This document shows, piece by piece, positions 9,983 to 19,870 of a DNA stretch of 19,904 nt (positions within the stretch are counted from its first letter, which is position 1; each line of letters starts with the position of its first letter). The notes beneath the pieces were generated by a model. That model did not search any database and was not told the origin of the DNA. It saw only the letters and a program-made list of their open reading frames with translations. The translations under genes were made by a program, and so were the position numbers. Origin of the DNA: Chromera velia (taxonomy: Eukaryota > Sar > Chromeraceae). The stretch lies in the NCBI GenBank assembly GCA_018398765.1, contig JAHBMJ010000921.1, forward strand, positions 15,093-34,996, written 5' to 3'.

Positions 9983-10600
9983 GTGGGCCACAATCTTATC
10001 GAAAAAGGGAAAGACAACCTTCGCATGTGTGAGGCGAATATATCTGAGGTGCAGATCTCTTTGCTGGAGCAGTGGGTGGACAAGGAAAAGAAGCTTGAGC
10101 TTTGTAAGAAGAACTCAGAGGTGATCCATAGATTTGATTTTGAATTCCCCCCCCCCCGGGGCCGTACGCTCAGGCTGATAAAGAGAAAGCATTGGAGACC
10201 GGAGCCCTGGACAAAGAGGGAGGATGGAGTAGGTTCAAACAGATAGACTTTCCCCAACAGACGTACCCTTTCTCTCCTCTGTCCCGATTTCTCTCTGCGA
10301 TGCAGGAAATTGTGAAGGAGGAGGTTAAGAAAGGCACTTTTCCCACCATCCCTGCCATCCCAGAGAAATGGAACATTCTCTCATTCTCCATCATCTCGAG
10401 GTCCAACGAGGGCAGGAGATGGACTATTGGTGAAATCGAGTTCAACTAGGAACACCACCGTTTCTTTTCCCACCTTTACGAAGCCTGCAGAGCCCAGATG
10501 AATGTCTTCGACAAGAGAGATCCCCTCCTCCTCTTCTCTCTTTCCTGGGAGACCACATCCAAGATCCAAATCCAATGTGGCTTTTCCCTTCCTTTCTTCT
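9983..10600 (+). pseudogene. LINE N-terminal (ORF1/gag-like) region, broken
   Basis: The first frame runs from 9983 (first ATG at 10025) with MCEANISEVQISLLEQWVDK and ends in a run of 11 C at 10147-10157. Past that run the coding look moves to another frame: AQADKEKALETGALDKEGGW, then KWNILSFSIISRSNEGRRW, a TAG at 10447, then HHRFFSHLYEACRAQMNVFD. A second shift to the frame used downstream probably falls near the A-run at 10605. I recognise no named domain. It could instead be an unrelated gene fragment, but position and state of decay suggest it belongs to the element. Confidence 0.5.
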
Positions 10601-12086
10601 TCTTCAAAAAAGTTTCCTTTTCTGTTCAGTCTTCCCTTCCACTCTCCCGAATAAGCCATCGCCTCTCAACTTTACTGTTCCTGCTCCTCCTCCACCTGCC
10701 TCACTTTTATTTCCCCTCACTCCACCTCCAATGGCACCCCCTCCTTTTTGCTTCTCCCTGTCCTCTTTGCCTGTTGTTCAAACGGCCTGCAGACTAAGCT
10801 ACGGTGTTCCTCATGGTGCTTCTTTCTTCTCCTCAGCTTCCTCTCTCCCTCTCCCTCCGCCCATCCATTCTCGTTCTGCTTTTTCCTTCCTACCCCCCCC
10901 ACAGAGAGAATATGGAAAAAGGGAGTAGCAGTCGAACAGTCAGGCCTCAGGTAGCAAATTGAGGGATGGAGAGAAAAGTAAAGGAAAAAAGAGATATGAT
11001 GCAAAGGAGAGAAATGAAAAAGGAGAGAAAGGCAAGGAAAAGCCTGACAAGCAGGGCTGCAACAGACGGGGGGGGAATGAAGGGAGATGTTGTAACTACA
11101 AGGCCTCTGCAGGCAGATGTCGCCTATCATCCAGATGCTCATGCGCTAGAGGGTCAGAATCTCTCCCAGCAAGACCCTGCGTTAATTGCGACTGTCTTGA
11201 AAAGGGGTGCTGCAATAACCCCCTAAATGGAAAGAATCTCAAATCTGCCCTTCGACAGGAGCTGCATGAAGACAGATAACAAGAAAGAGAATGCTGTAGG
11301 AGGAGACATGAGCGTGATTTTCTGTCCTCGGCTTCCCCCTCTTCCTCTTCTTCTGTCTCTGATTCTTCTTTCTCTTCTTCTAGATCTTCTGATGACAGGG
11401 ACGAGGAGGACCGAGCCCTCATTCATGGAGGCTTACGCTCTTCTGCAAGAATTCGTGCAGTAAGGGGCGGAAAGGGAAAGAGAAGAGAATATGATTTTTG
11501 GAGGAGGGGCGCTTCCGACTTTATATAGATAAGCGCAGATCAACTAAAGAAAGACGAGAAGCGTCTGATGTGTGCCTTCTGGGCCGGTCGCAGGGAAGCA
11601 TGCAGACTCAAAAAGTATGAAGATCGACAAAAGCGGCATGCAAGTTCTCCTTCCGACCTTTCCCCCCCTCCGGTTGCAGTGTCGTTGTCATCGTCCTCCT
11701 CCTCCTCCTCCTCCTCCTGCTCCTCTTCTCCTTCTTCCTCATCCTCCTCCTCTTCTTCTTCTTCTTCTTCTTCTTTTTCTTTTTCTTCTTCTTCTTCTTC
11801 TTCTTCTTCTTCTTCTGCTTCTGTTTCTTTTTCTTCTTCCTCTTCTGCTTTGGCTTCTGCATGTGCTTCTGCTTCTACCCCACCGGTGCGCCCCTCTGTA
11901 ACCTTTTTAATCTCTCAATGGGTCTTTCCGCCGCCCCCCCCCTCCCTTCTCTTTTCTTCTGCATCCTCACCCTCCCACAATGCTTTCTCTCCTTTTTACG
12001 ACGTGAAGTCTGGTCTCATGGCTTCAAGAAGAAGGAAACTCACAATAAAAATGGTAAATATGGGGAAGCTGGGGTCACACATATGA
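10575..12086 (+). pseudogene. LINE Pro-rich, basic, Cys-rich and Ser-rich segment
   Basis: All in one frame apart from stops at 10926, 11277, 11526 and 12084. A Pro-rich part (PAPPPPASLLFPLTPPPMAP) is followed by a highly basic Lys-rich stretch (10960-11050). Then comes a Cys-rich block at 11058-11230: GRCCNYKASAGRC, SRCSCARG, CVNCDCLEKGCCNNP. A Ser/Asp/Arg stretch follows at 11325-11460, then LMCAFWAGRREACRLKKYED at 11565 and a poly-Ser run from TCC/TCT/TTC triplets at 11690-11870. The Cys spacing recalls CXC (tesmin/TSO1-type) zinc-binding domains, though I cannot score it. Such a region upstream of the endonuclease probably binds nucleic acid. Confidence 0.6.
11690..11874 (+). repeat. TCC/TTC/TCT triplet repeat coding for poly-Ser
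   Basis: An almost pure pyrimidine triplet tract inside the LINE coding frame. In that frame it reads TCC, TCT and related Ser codons with scattered Phe, Cys and Ala. Triplet periodicity has kept the frame open through expansion. Confidence 0.9.
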
Positions 12087-13241
12087 AGCAAGGCTCTTGA
12101 GTGGTGGCTGGCCACTTGCCAGGCAGACATTGTGGTGTTAACTGAAACGAAGTGCCCCTCCATGCCCGTAAGAACATCCACTCACACAAGGCATAATTTC
12201 GATCATTTTGAGTGGTTGAGAAGGAAAATCAAAGCAGAAGGGTCGAGAAGGAAAGCCGCAACCATCGGAAAAGCAAGGACAGGGGGTGTATGCATCCTAG
12301 TCAGGAATTCTTTAGTTCATGAACTGTGGCCAAGGTGGGAGCTGGTGAGTCAAAATCTGGTCCGTCTGTCAGTGAGTGTGCCTTCTCCCTCAGAAGGAGG
12401 GGAGTCAGCCACGAGAGTCCTCCATGTTTTCGATGTGTACTTTCTACCTAGAGGGTCTGACCTGAGACAGAGAGACAGGGAGCTAAGAGAGAGAGAGAGA
12501 GAGGGCGTGATTGATGCACTGCGTCAGGTACCTCTCGAGGATTTGCGTATCCTGGTTGGGGACATGAACGGCAAGCTGGGGACTCGGGTGCCGGAAGGGC
12601 TGACTTGGAAAAGAATGCTATGTCCCACTGATAAAAGCAGAGAAGAGAACGAAGTTAATGCTTGTAAGCCCTCTTGATTGTCTGCCTGCAGCCATGGCAG
12701 TCAACCTGATGAGCAAGGGAATTGGCTAATCCGTCTTTGTGAACGCTCTAACTTAATGCCTCTCCACGGCCTGTCTTTAAAATGTGAGAGGCTGGGTGTT
12801 GATGTCTCTTTTCCGGGCCCGTGCACCTTTTTTAAAGCAGAAGAAGAGACAACAGCGATTGATCACTTTTTTATAGATCTTTTTCTTTTAACAGCCTGGT
12901 CCTCTACCACTTCAAACCTGGAAGCTGACTTTGCCCCACAACATGTTGTTCTTTCTCTTTCTTTTTTTCTTGATTCATCTCCTCCCCCTATGTCTTCTGA
13001 TCCTCCACATGCCCCCACGGGCAAAAAAAATTTCTCTTTTCTCCCCCCTCTCCTCACTGTTAATAGAACTTCCCCGGTGACTGATGACGAAATGATCATT
13101 CCTCTCGCCAGAGCGGTCCTGCCGTTTTTTGAGACGGTTTTTCCCGGCCTGTTCGACAGAGGGGTAAACGAACTACGTGAAGGAGGTCAAGTTGTTCCCC
13201 CTATCCTACCTCCCCCTGACCCACCACCCCCTCCCCCATAA
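12018..13241 (+). pseudogene. LINE AP-like endonuclease domain, interrupted
   Basis: The N-terminal strand LTIKMVNMGKLGS (12018) is followed, after TGA at 12084, by ALEWWLATCQADIVVLTETK, whose Glu (12144-12146) fits the catalytic metal-binding Glu. GGVCILVRNSL follows at about 12285, then VYFLPRGSD, and ILVGDMNGKLG with the catalytic Asp at 12561-12563 and Asn at 12567. After TGA at 12675 the same frame continues WLIRLCERSNLMPLHGLSL and TTAIDHFFID; the terminal SDH motif appears degraded to APQHVVLSL. Asp, Asn and Glu residues survive, but stops at 12084, 12675 and 13239 make it inactive. A long Pro-rich stretch precedes the TAA at 13239. Confidence 0.85.
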
Positions 13242-15040
13242 CCACTTCCCCCTCAGAATGCTCCCCCCCCCAACTCTCTCAGCAAGGCTTCTTATCTTGA
13301 GCAATTGGAACAGTTGGGTCTTTCCTGGGAAGAAAGGCTGGCAGATAGTAAAGTGGGTGCAGTGGTAGACGGGGGAAAGGTATCCAAGAAGAGAAGACAG
13401 TCTAGGAGAAAACAGAGCACCCGTCAGGCTTGGTGGGACCCACAATGCCGCCTGATACATTTGAAGGTGAAAGAGGCAGAGGTAAAGGCAAAACATGTCC
13501 CAAACCCTTCCCACCCTCTGAAAAAAGAATATGTCAAACTGAGAAGAGAAAGAGCTCGACTGTTTGCAGCAAAAAGGAGTAAGCTCGAGCAACAGACAGC
13601 ACAGAGACTAGTTAGAGAAGTAGCAGTTGACCCCTCGAAAGTTTGGCAATGGAACAGGAAAATCAAAATACAGAGGGGAGGGGATAATAAACCTGCTGCA
13701 TCTTCCTTCACTCAGTTCTTGACTGGGGTCTTCGACGGTCGTGATCTTCCACCTGCACCTCTTGGTCTGGCCTTCCCCCCTCCTTCTCAGCCCGCCTTCT
13801 CTATACACATGATTGAGGAAACACTGAAAGAAATTGACCCAGAGAAGGCGTTAGGTTTAGATGGGGTTAGCCCCTGTCACCTCTCGTTATGTTTTAGTTT
13901 TTCTCCTCTCTCTCGCTTGCTGCTCTTTGTCTTTTTCAATTTGTTTCACCTTCTTTCTTTTTAGCCTGAACGCTGGAATGTATTGCGCATTGCTCCCATT
14001 CCCAAGGGCCCGCCGAGTCTTGACTGTAACAAATGGCCCCCGATCCACATTGTGGGGCTTCTGGGTAAGATTTTTACTTTATTGATGGACTCAAAGATCA
14101 GGAAAGAGGTGAAAATTGACGAAAGGCCTAGTAAAAGGCAGCTCGGCTTCAGACAGGAGGTAGGGACAAGGGAGGCCTTCGCTGCTCTGTCTTCGTTAAT
14201 TTTCAGCTCCAAAAAGAAGAAGAGCCTAAGAGCCCTCTGATTGCCGCGTTTGTTAATTTCAGCCAGGCGTTTGATACAGTTCCTCGGGTCAAAATGTTAG
14301 AGAGGCTCAGGGAGGAAGGAATAAGTCAAGCCGATATTTGGATGATTCATTCAATGTATAGTCAGGTGAAAGCTCGGGTGGATGGGGCAACAGAATGCTT
14401 TCTAGAAGGTGGAGGAGTAAAACAAGACGATCCTCGCTCTTCTCTCCTCTTTCTTCTTTTTATTAACAATCTGCATAAGTCTGTCAGCTCTGATAATGAA
14501 AACAGGAATCAAAGCTTGGCTGGGGGTGCTGATAGAGAGACTCTTGTCAGACTGTCTGACGTTTTAATCGAAAGCATCGGATATGCTGACGACCTTGTTC
14601 TGTTTGCTCACAGTGCTTCAGACTTGCAGAAACGTCTGTCTTGCCTCGAGGACTATTGTAAGGAGCACGGCCTGAAGGTGAATTTAAAAAAGATAAAAGT
14701 TATGCGTCTCTCCTCCCCCCACCCCGACCTAGTGCCCCGGATCCCTTTTCTTTATGAAGGCAGACCAGTGGAAGCGGTGAGTAAATACAAATATTTGGGC
14801 AACTGGGTTTTTGAGGGCGGGGACCTTAGCAAGACAGTCGAAGCCCGCATTGAGGCGGCAGAAAAGGCACTGGGGGCTGTGTTTGGTACTCTCTCTTCTC
14901 TGGGCTTTGTTTCTCCCTTTTCTAAAATTACTTTGTTCAAGGCCTTCTAGCTGCCAGTCGCGCTGTATGGACTGGAAACGATCCCGCTGAGAAAGACAGA
15001 TGTTGCCTGCCTCGATGCATTACAGTTACGTTTTGTTTGA
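13242..15040 (+). pseudogene. LINE reverse transcriptase domain, interrupted
   Basis: A linker with the WWDPQC motif (13431) leads to the RT: KEIDPEKALGLDGVSPCHL (13833-13890), a TAG at 13962, PERWNVLRIAPIPKGP, IHIVGLLGKIF and RQLGFRQEVGTREAF. A -1 shift at the A-rich run 14208-14220 follows. Then come PLIAAFVNFSQAFDTVPR with a catalytic Asp at 14273, GVKQDDPRSSLLFLLFINNL, GYADDLVLFAHS with the YADD box at 14582-14593, GLKVNLKKIKVM and KYKYLGNWVF. Palm, YADD and thumb follow the normal RT order. The GVKQ box has lost the usual G-x-x-LSP. Stops at 14948 and 15038 break the thumb. Confidence 0.9.
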
Positions 15041-15955
15041 TGTTGTTTTGGTCTTTCTTATCACTCCTTTGTTTCGCCTTCCCTTCTCTCTCTCTCTTTC
15101 GAGCCATTCAATTCTCTACTTGGTAAGTTCAGTGGGGGCTTCATCCAATGCATTAAATTGATCGACCGTGCTCTACTCCGGGCAGTGTGGAATGAGTGCT
15201 TGGCTGGTTTGTGCGAACCCTTCGTTAAGACAGTAAAATGGCTGGCCGTTCCATTAGATTGCTCCCTTTTGTAGCCTCCATTGCCAAGCATGGTGGGGGA
15301 TAAGTTTAAAAGGAAGGGCAAAGGCAGAAGGAAAAGGGCAGCAAAAAAGATCGTAAAGGGTGCCTGGCTGTCTGACTGGTTGAAAGAAGAAACTAGAAAT
15401 GTTAGAGACAGAGACAGAATTTTCCTCCACCTTGCGAATCTCTCCCCTTTCCAGTCAGAGAATCCGACCAGATAGCGTTTGGCTATGCACCTTCTGTGTG
15501 AAAGGAAATGGTGTCCGAGAAGTGAAATAATAGAGTGCAGTGTTGAACCTCTGCCAAAGAGTCTGCTGCAGTCCTCTGCAGGCTTCTGTATGCTTTTTAG
15601 GGCTCTTACAGGGGGGAATATAGATACAACCCAACCAAAACGGCTGTGCGATAAATGTTTGCCCCCCTCGCATATAATCAAAGATGAGGTTCATATCTTG
15701 ACGGAGTGTAAAGATACAGAAAGGGAACGGAACAGGCTGAAAAAACTGTACGAAATTGCGAAGCAGAAAGCGCCTATTGACATAAGAATACAGATTGCAC
15801 AACGCGTTGCAGGTGCAACCGGGAGGGGCACTTCTGATAATGAGAAGAAAATGAAGGATATGGTGTTGCTGTTGTATACAATCCTGCCTAGAAGCGGTTC
15901 CAAAGTTATAGCCAACTGTTTCAAGAAGGTCCATTCTGTCGATAAGGCAAGTTGA
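15041..15955 (+). pseudogene. LINE C-terminal region with CCHC zinc finger
   Basis: Same frame as the RT 3' half, with TAG at 15272 and 15473 and a final TGA at 15953. A basic stretch (KFKRKGKGRRKRAAKK) near 15303 precedes the finger. The finger has Cys at 15647 and 15656, His at 15692 and Cys at 15707 (LCDKC, then VHILTEC). C-x2-C...H-x4-C fingers of this kind are common at the C-terminus of APE-type LINE ORF2 proteins. Confidence 0.7.
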
Positions 15956-17187
15956 GGCGAATCAATCCGATTGACATGCAGGCTTCCTCATCCTCTCCCC
16001 CATAAATGTGTGCTCTGGGTTGTCCTCAAAGCCTTGCTAGTGGCTTGGGATTTGGCGTCGCTAAATCTAGGATTTAATCCTCAATCATCATGATCATCAG
16101 CTTCAACTAGAGTTTGAATTATATCTAGGATCCCAGTTTTACTTTTAGCTTGGTAGACGCTTAAAAAGATTGACCAAAACTAGCTTCGACTAGAGCTTCA
16201 AAATGTATATCGTCCTAGATATCGTCAAAGAGCTAGTCAAAGAACTTCTCCTCTGTCTGCTCTTCTGTCTGCATCCATGCATCCATCTTTCTTATCACTC
16301 TTTGCATAGGACAAAAGAGAGCCCCTTTTTCTCTTTGCCCGCCCGCTCGCCTTCATCTCTGAAGAGAGAAAAGTCTGGTGACAGTGCAGTTGAACAAGGG
16401 AAAAAAGATCGGTTCGTCCGTGTTCAACAAAGTCGATGATGGAATGGTGAAGACACTAGTAGAGACACTAGTAGAAACAAATGTACAATAACAACTAAGA
16501 CTAGAACTAGGGTTAAAACTAGGGTTGAAAGATGTTTAAAACTTTGAGTTGAGTAATAAGTTAGTTTAAAAGTACTTCTAAAATGTGCTCCTCTAGGTAT
16601 TTCTAGAGGTGCTCTAGGAAGTCTTTCGTAGAAAAAAAGAAAAAAAAAATCTGGAAAGGTCTAATTTTTTTTTTTTTTACCACTGTGCATCGCCTAGTTC
16701 AAAACAAAATTCCTGATAATTAATGCCTGGGAAAATGTTAGTTTAATAAGTTTCTAGTCAAGTTTATAATCAGTTTAGTAGTTAGATTATTACTAAATTA
16801 GTGACAAACCTAGTGACAAACAAGCAGCTAGACAAGCAGAGGACTCATACTTAGTAGTATGCTGAGCTAGAAGTGAAATTTAATTTTATGTATAAACTAC
16901 TAAGTTTTCTTGGCTAAATACAACACTTTATGCAAAAAGCTCACATAAAAAGTTCAAGTAGGACAGCATAAGATAGCTGTGATTTTAAATATCGAACCTG
17001 CAAGCCTGTCTAGAAGCCCGTTCTGGCTTGAATGAGCTCTACTCGGTGCTTTGATAAGAGAATGTGCCGGACAATCAGATGTGTTTTATAGTACTAAGCC
17101 GGACAATCAGATTCCTTTCGGGTCTTTTCGATCTTTTCAGCTCAGTTCAACATTCTACGTGCAGAGACAGAATTTTGGGGGGGGGAT
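15956..17187. other. AT- and CTAG-rich gene-free interval
   Basis: No supportable gene. The tetramer CTAG recurs many times. A quasi-palindrome is repeated: TTCAACTAGAGTTTGAA at 16102-16118 and TTCGACTAGAGCTTCAA at 16185-16201. AGACACTAGTAG is doubled near 16450, and ACTAGGGTT occurs twice near 16505-16525. An A-rich run at 16629-16650 faces a T-run at 16665-16679, so a foldback is possible. The left part may be the 3' UTR of the LINE. Confidence 0.6.
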
Positions 17188-17586
17188 TTGACTGTTGGGG
17201 AAACGGCCCGAAATAAGGTTGATCGTTGGTGTTTCGTGCATTTTCTTTCTCTGCCTGTCTACTGGATTTGCGCTCTGTCTCGTACCCCTGGGGGCCGGCC
17301 CTCTATTTGTCGCATGCTCTTCCTGAGAAGCAATTACCATGTGGTCGTTGGCTGCCTTCAGCTCTTCCACAACGCCACACGTTTTCTTTCTGACTGCCCC
17401 TTTGATGCCAAAAATGTCTTAGCAGACCAGGACCAAGTGAAGCCGTCAGCGAATCAAGCGTATAAACTGATCGAAATGAATGGTCCCATAGATCGAATGT
17501 GTACAAGACTCATCTCCCCAGCGTCGCAGCCTCCACGTCCCACGGGCGATTCCGCAGAGGCTCATACGGTACGCATTGCTGTGTAA
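17188..17586 (+). other. Unrecognised 132-codon open frame
   Basis: Open from GTG at 17188 to TAA. Residues such as KNVLADQDQVKPSANQAYKL look compositionally normal, but other frames are open here too and there is no recognisable domain. It begins directly after a G-run (17176-17184). It could be an exon, a gene relic or chance. Confidence 0.2.
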
Positions 17587-18754
17587 TTTTATTCGTTGAT
17601 CCTATGATATTTCCGACACCAGATCGGTAATAAATATATTTTGTAGAAGGAAGGCCCATAACTGGGTAACATAGAGAAGTGAGCAACAGGAAAAGAAAGA
17701 GCCAACCGTAGTTCTCTTTGCATTGCAGGGTCGGTACAACAAGAGCTGAAGGATCATCTGCATTCTAATATAAGATTGTATGCCACTCTTGCACCTGTAT
17801 AAACCTGCATACCGATGTTTGAAGTGAAGCTGACGATCGCCAACGTGAAAGAAAAAAGCAACTGAAGGGAACTTCAAGGTGCTTGCAACGTGCAATCCGG
17901 TCCTTAGGCAGACTATATGTTTCTTCTTCTCCCTTTTTTTTTCATGAACACAACAGACAAGAGAAAGAAAGGAACAATAGACAGACAGATAGATAGACAG
18001 ATAAACAGATAGACAGACTACATGTTTCTTCTTCTTAGACATGCAGACAGACAGACAGACAGCAGATAGGCAGACAGACACACGGAACCTTCTGTTTATT
18101 CTCTTCTGTTTTCTTCTTTTCTTTTACATAGCGCACTCAGACAGACAGACAGACAGACAGACTATATCGTCTTTGCTTCACTTCATTTTTTTCGAATCGC
18201 TTCCTTTTTTTCAGACAGACAGGCAGACAGACAGTCAGGCAAACAGATACACAAACAAGCAGACACAGACAGACAGACACAGACAAACAAACAGAGTCTT
18301 CCTTTCATTTTCTTCTGTTTTCTTCTTTTCTTTTGGTGCGCTCTCAGTGGAAGGGTACCAGAGCTCCAGGCCTTGAGTCGTACCCTACGGCCCTTCACTG
18401 CCCAGTGCAGGGTTGCCCTCTTGCACTTCTATATTCTTTCCATCTGAACAAGTTCGTTTTTTTTCATTTCCTTTCACATAGGGACCTCTACAAGGAGTTT
18501 GTCTTCAGCATTCGCCACTTTCTTCTTCTGGGGTTCCCTCAGGTTCCCTTTATTTTTTGATTTCTTCTTCTGGCGTTCCTTTTCTTGAGTCGGCACTCAA
18601 ACGAACAAAATCCCTCTCTACTTGTTGGATCTCTTCTTTTGACCACCTGTTCAGATAAAAAAAGTGCATGTGCATGTATGTATGAGTGTGTGTGACTGCT
18701 CATAGCTATAAGGACCTGCAAGAAAATGCCTCCTTTGAGACAGACAGACAGACA

Positions 18755-18791
<37 letters not shown>

Positions 18792-18932
18792 ACAGACAGA
18801 CTATATATTTCTTCTTCTCCCTTCTTTTCTTCATGAACACAACAGACAAAACAGACAGACACACGCGGCATGAAGCCAATCAAACGAAGACCAAGTGGAA
18901 AGCGCAAGACACTCACGCAACGTCGACCTCAC
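17587..18932. other. Repeat-dominated interval downstream of the AAA exons
   Basis: I looked on the minus strand for the exon that should follow sensor-1 of the AAA ATPase (the arginine-finger RRF region) and did not find one. The right two-thirds are CAGA/CAGG arrays separated by T-rich segments. A plus-strand frame at 18333-18560 has acceptor-like AGs but no recognisable protein. Confidence 0.5.
17908..18870. repeat. Composite array of CAGA tracts and repeated pyrimidine cassettes
   Basis: CAGA/CAGG tracts at 17979-18018, 18040-18082, 18137-18164, 18214-18295, 18739-18801 and 18850-18868 alternate with recurring cassettes. Cassette A (GACTATAT, TTCTTCTTCTCCC, TTCATGAACACAACAGACAA) is at about 17911-17960 and 18800-18849, with shorter forms near 18016 and 18160. 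Cassette B (TCTTCTGTTTTCTTCTTTTC, then GCGC-CTCAG) is at about 18100-18138 and 18310-18347. This is higher-order structure, not just simple repeats. Confidence 0.75.
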
Positions 18933-19852
18933 CGTCGCGGCAATCATGTAGAAGATCTTCCCGTTGGGTGCATTCATCAAGTCTTGAAGCCCTTTGAAGA
19001 TCTCATCCTTCACGTTTCTGGCAACCTCGCTGTCTTCGTTCTGCCTTGCTGCAGGCACTAGTGCAGGCAGAACATTACGCAGAGAAAAGAAAAAGTCCAT
19101 CCATCTATGCAGGCCTCCCTCTAGTGACATCATGCAGGAAGGAAAGAATAAACGTGTTGGATGACAGCTGAGGTTGAAGTGAACCGCCTCTAGTACCCAA
19201 GTGTGATAGATGGAAAGAAAGAAAGAATGGAGAGGCATCACGGGACGGGACTCAAATAGCTAGGTGCACATTTGCGCATACAAGCTCACCTCATAGCACT
19301 CCATCGATCTCGTCGAAGAAAATGAGAAGACCCCCCTCCACCTGCTGAGCAACTTCAAACAGGGCAGCCACATACCTGCATGCACTCTCAATCATTTGGG
19401 TCAAAAGCGAAAGAACACGCACAATCAACATGGTGAGGCCTTACGTATATAAATGCAGGGGAGAAAAACTAATTGAGGCAGCACAGCAAAGAAATTCAGG
19501 AGACGAAACACAGTGCATTCATTCTTTTATGATTAACAAACTTTTGCATGACGCACCGATTAAACGATAGGCTAACCGACCGACTGACAGAGAGGACCAA
19601 CTATCTCCCCCATCAACCAATCAACAGACAGACTGTGAAGGACCGACCCATCCGCCAGTGATGCAGATGGATGGAGACGCATACAGGGTAACAGATGAAA
19701 TCAAAAAGCGACAGAAAGAGATGATCAATTCCTGTCTTCCTAAGTGTCTTTTCATAAGGTCACACCAGAACGCGAAGAAAGAACTTGCACGAGTGAGTAT
19801 GCTGACTTCTCAGAATCACCCACAAATTTGTTCATCATATTTCCTGCGTTGA
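18933..19852 (-). pseudogene. AAA ATPase fragment, three exons, with an in-frame TGA
   Basis: Minus-strand exons 19852-19807, 19375-19290 and 19048-18933. Exon one reads NAGNMMNKFVGDSEK across the junction into YVAALFEVAQQVEGG, then LLIFFDEIDGVL, the Walker B box with catalytic Glu. The third exon reads RQNEDSEVARNVKDEIFKGL and GKIFYMIAAT, the sensor-1 strand (usually ATN). The order and spacing fit classical AAA proteins of the Vps4/katanin/spastin/CDC48 type; the exact family is open. Phases 2/1 and 1/2 match exactly, yet TGA at 19293-19291 falls one codon before the consensus GTGAGC donor. The Walker A exon should lie past the right edge. No arginine-finger exon was found to the left. A truncated pseudogene is the simplest reading; a sequence error or recoding is possible. 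Confidence 0.75.
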
Positions 19853-19870
19853 CTGCAGATATACACGCAC

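Larger units (their letters stand above)
9983..15955 (+). mobile_element. Decayed APE-type non-LTR (LINE) retrotransposon
   Basis: Order of parts on the plus strand: N-terminal region, Pro-rich and basic stretch, Cys-rich domain, Ser-rich linker, AP-like endonuclease, reverse transcriptase, and C-terminal CCHC finger. That is the standard APE-LINE order. One frame (starts divisible by 3) is followed from about 10,575 to 14,210. The frame then shifts by -1 and continues to 15,955. In-frame stops: 10447 (in the earlier frame), 10926, 11277, 11526, 12084, 12675, 13239, 13962, 14948, 15038, 15272 and 15473. Homology clearly resumes after many of these stops, so this is one dead element and not several genes. 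Its termini, target-site duplication and 3' tail are not determined. The clade cannot be fixed by eye. Confidence 0.85.

Noticed and set aside
11608-11862. Minus-strand poly-Lys open frame
   Set aside because: It is the antisense shadow of the Ser-coding triplet repeat.
12132-13964. Three separate genes for endonuclease-like and RT-like proteins
   Set aside because: All lie in one frame and are separated only by single stop codons, with domain order continuing across them. They are pieces of one dead LINE.
10447-15475. Stop-codon reassignment as an explanation for the LINE stops
   Set aside because: The NPRL2-like and plastid-targeted models need no internal stops and the latter ends in TGA. 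All three stop codons occur in the LINE, which fits decay.
18470-18545. Minus-strand frame KKKVANAEDKLLVEV as the next AAA exon
   Set aside because: No pyrimidine tract or good acceptor precedes it on the minus strand, and it lacks the RRF arginine-finger pattern.
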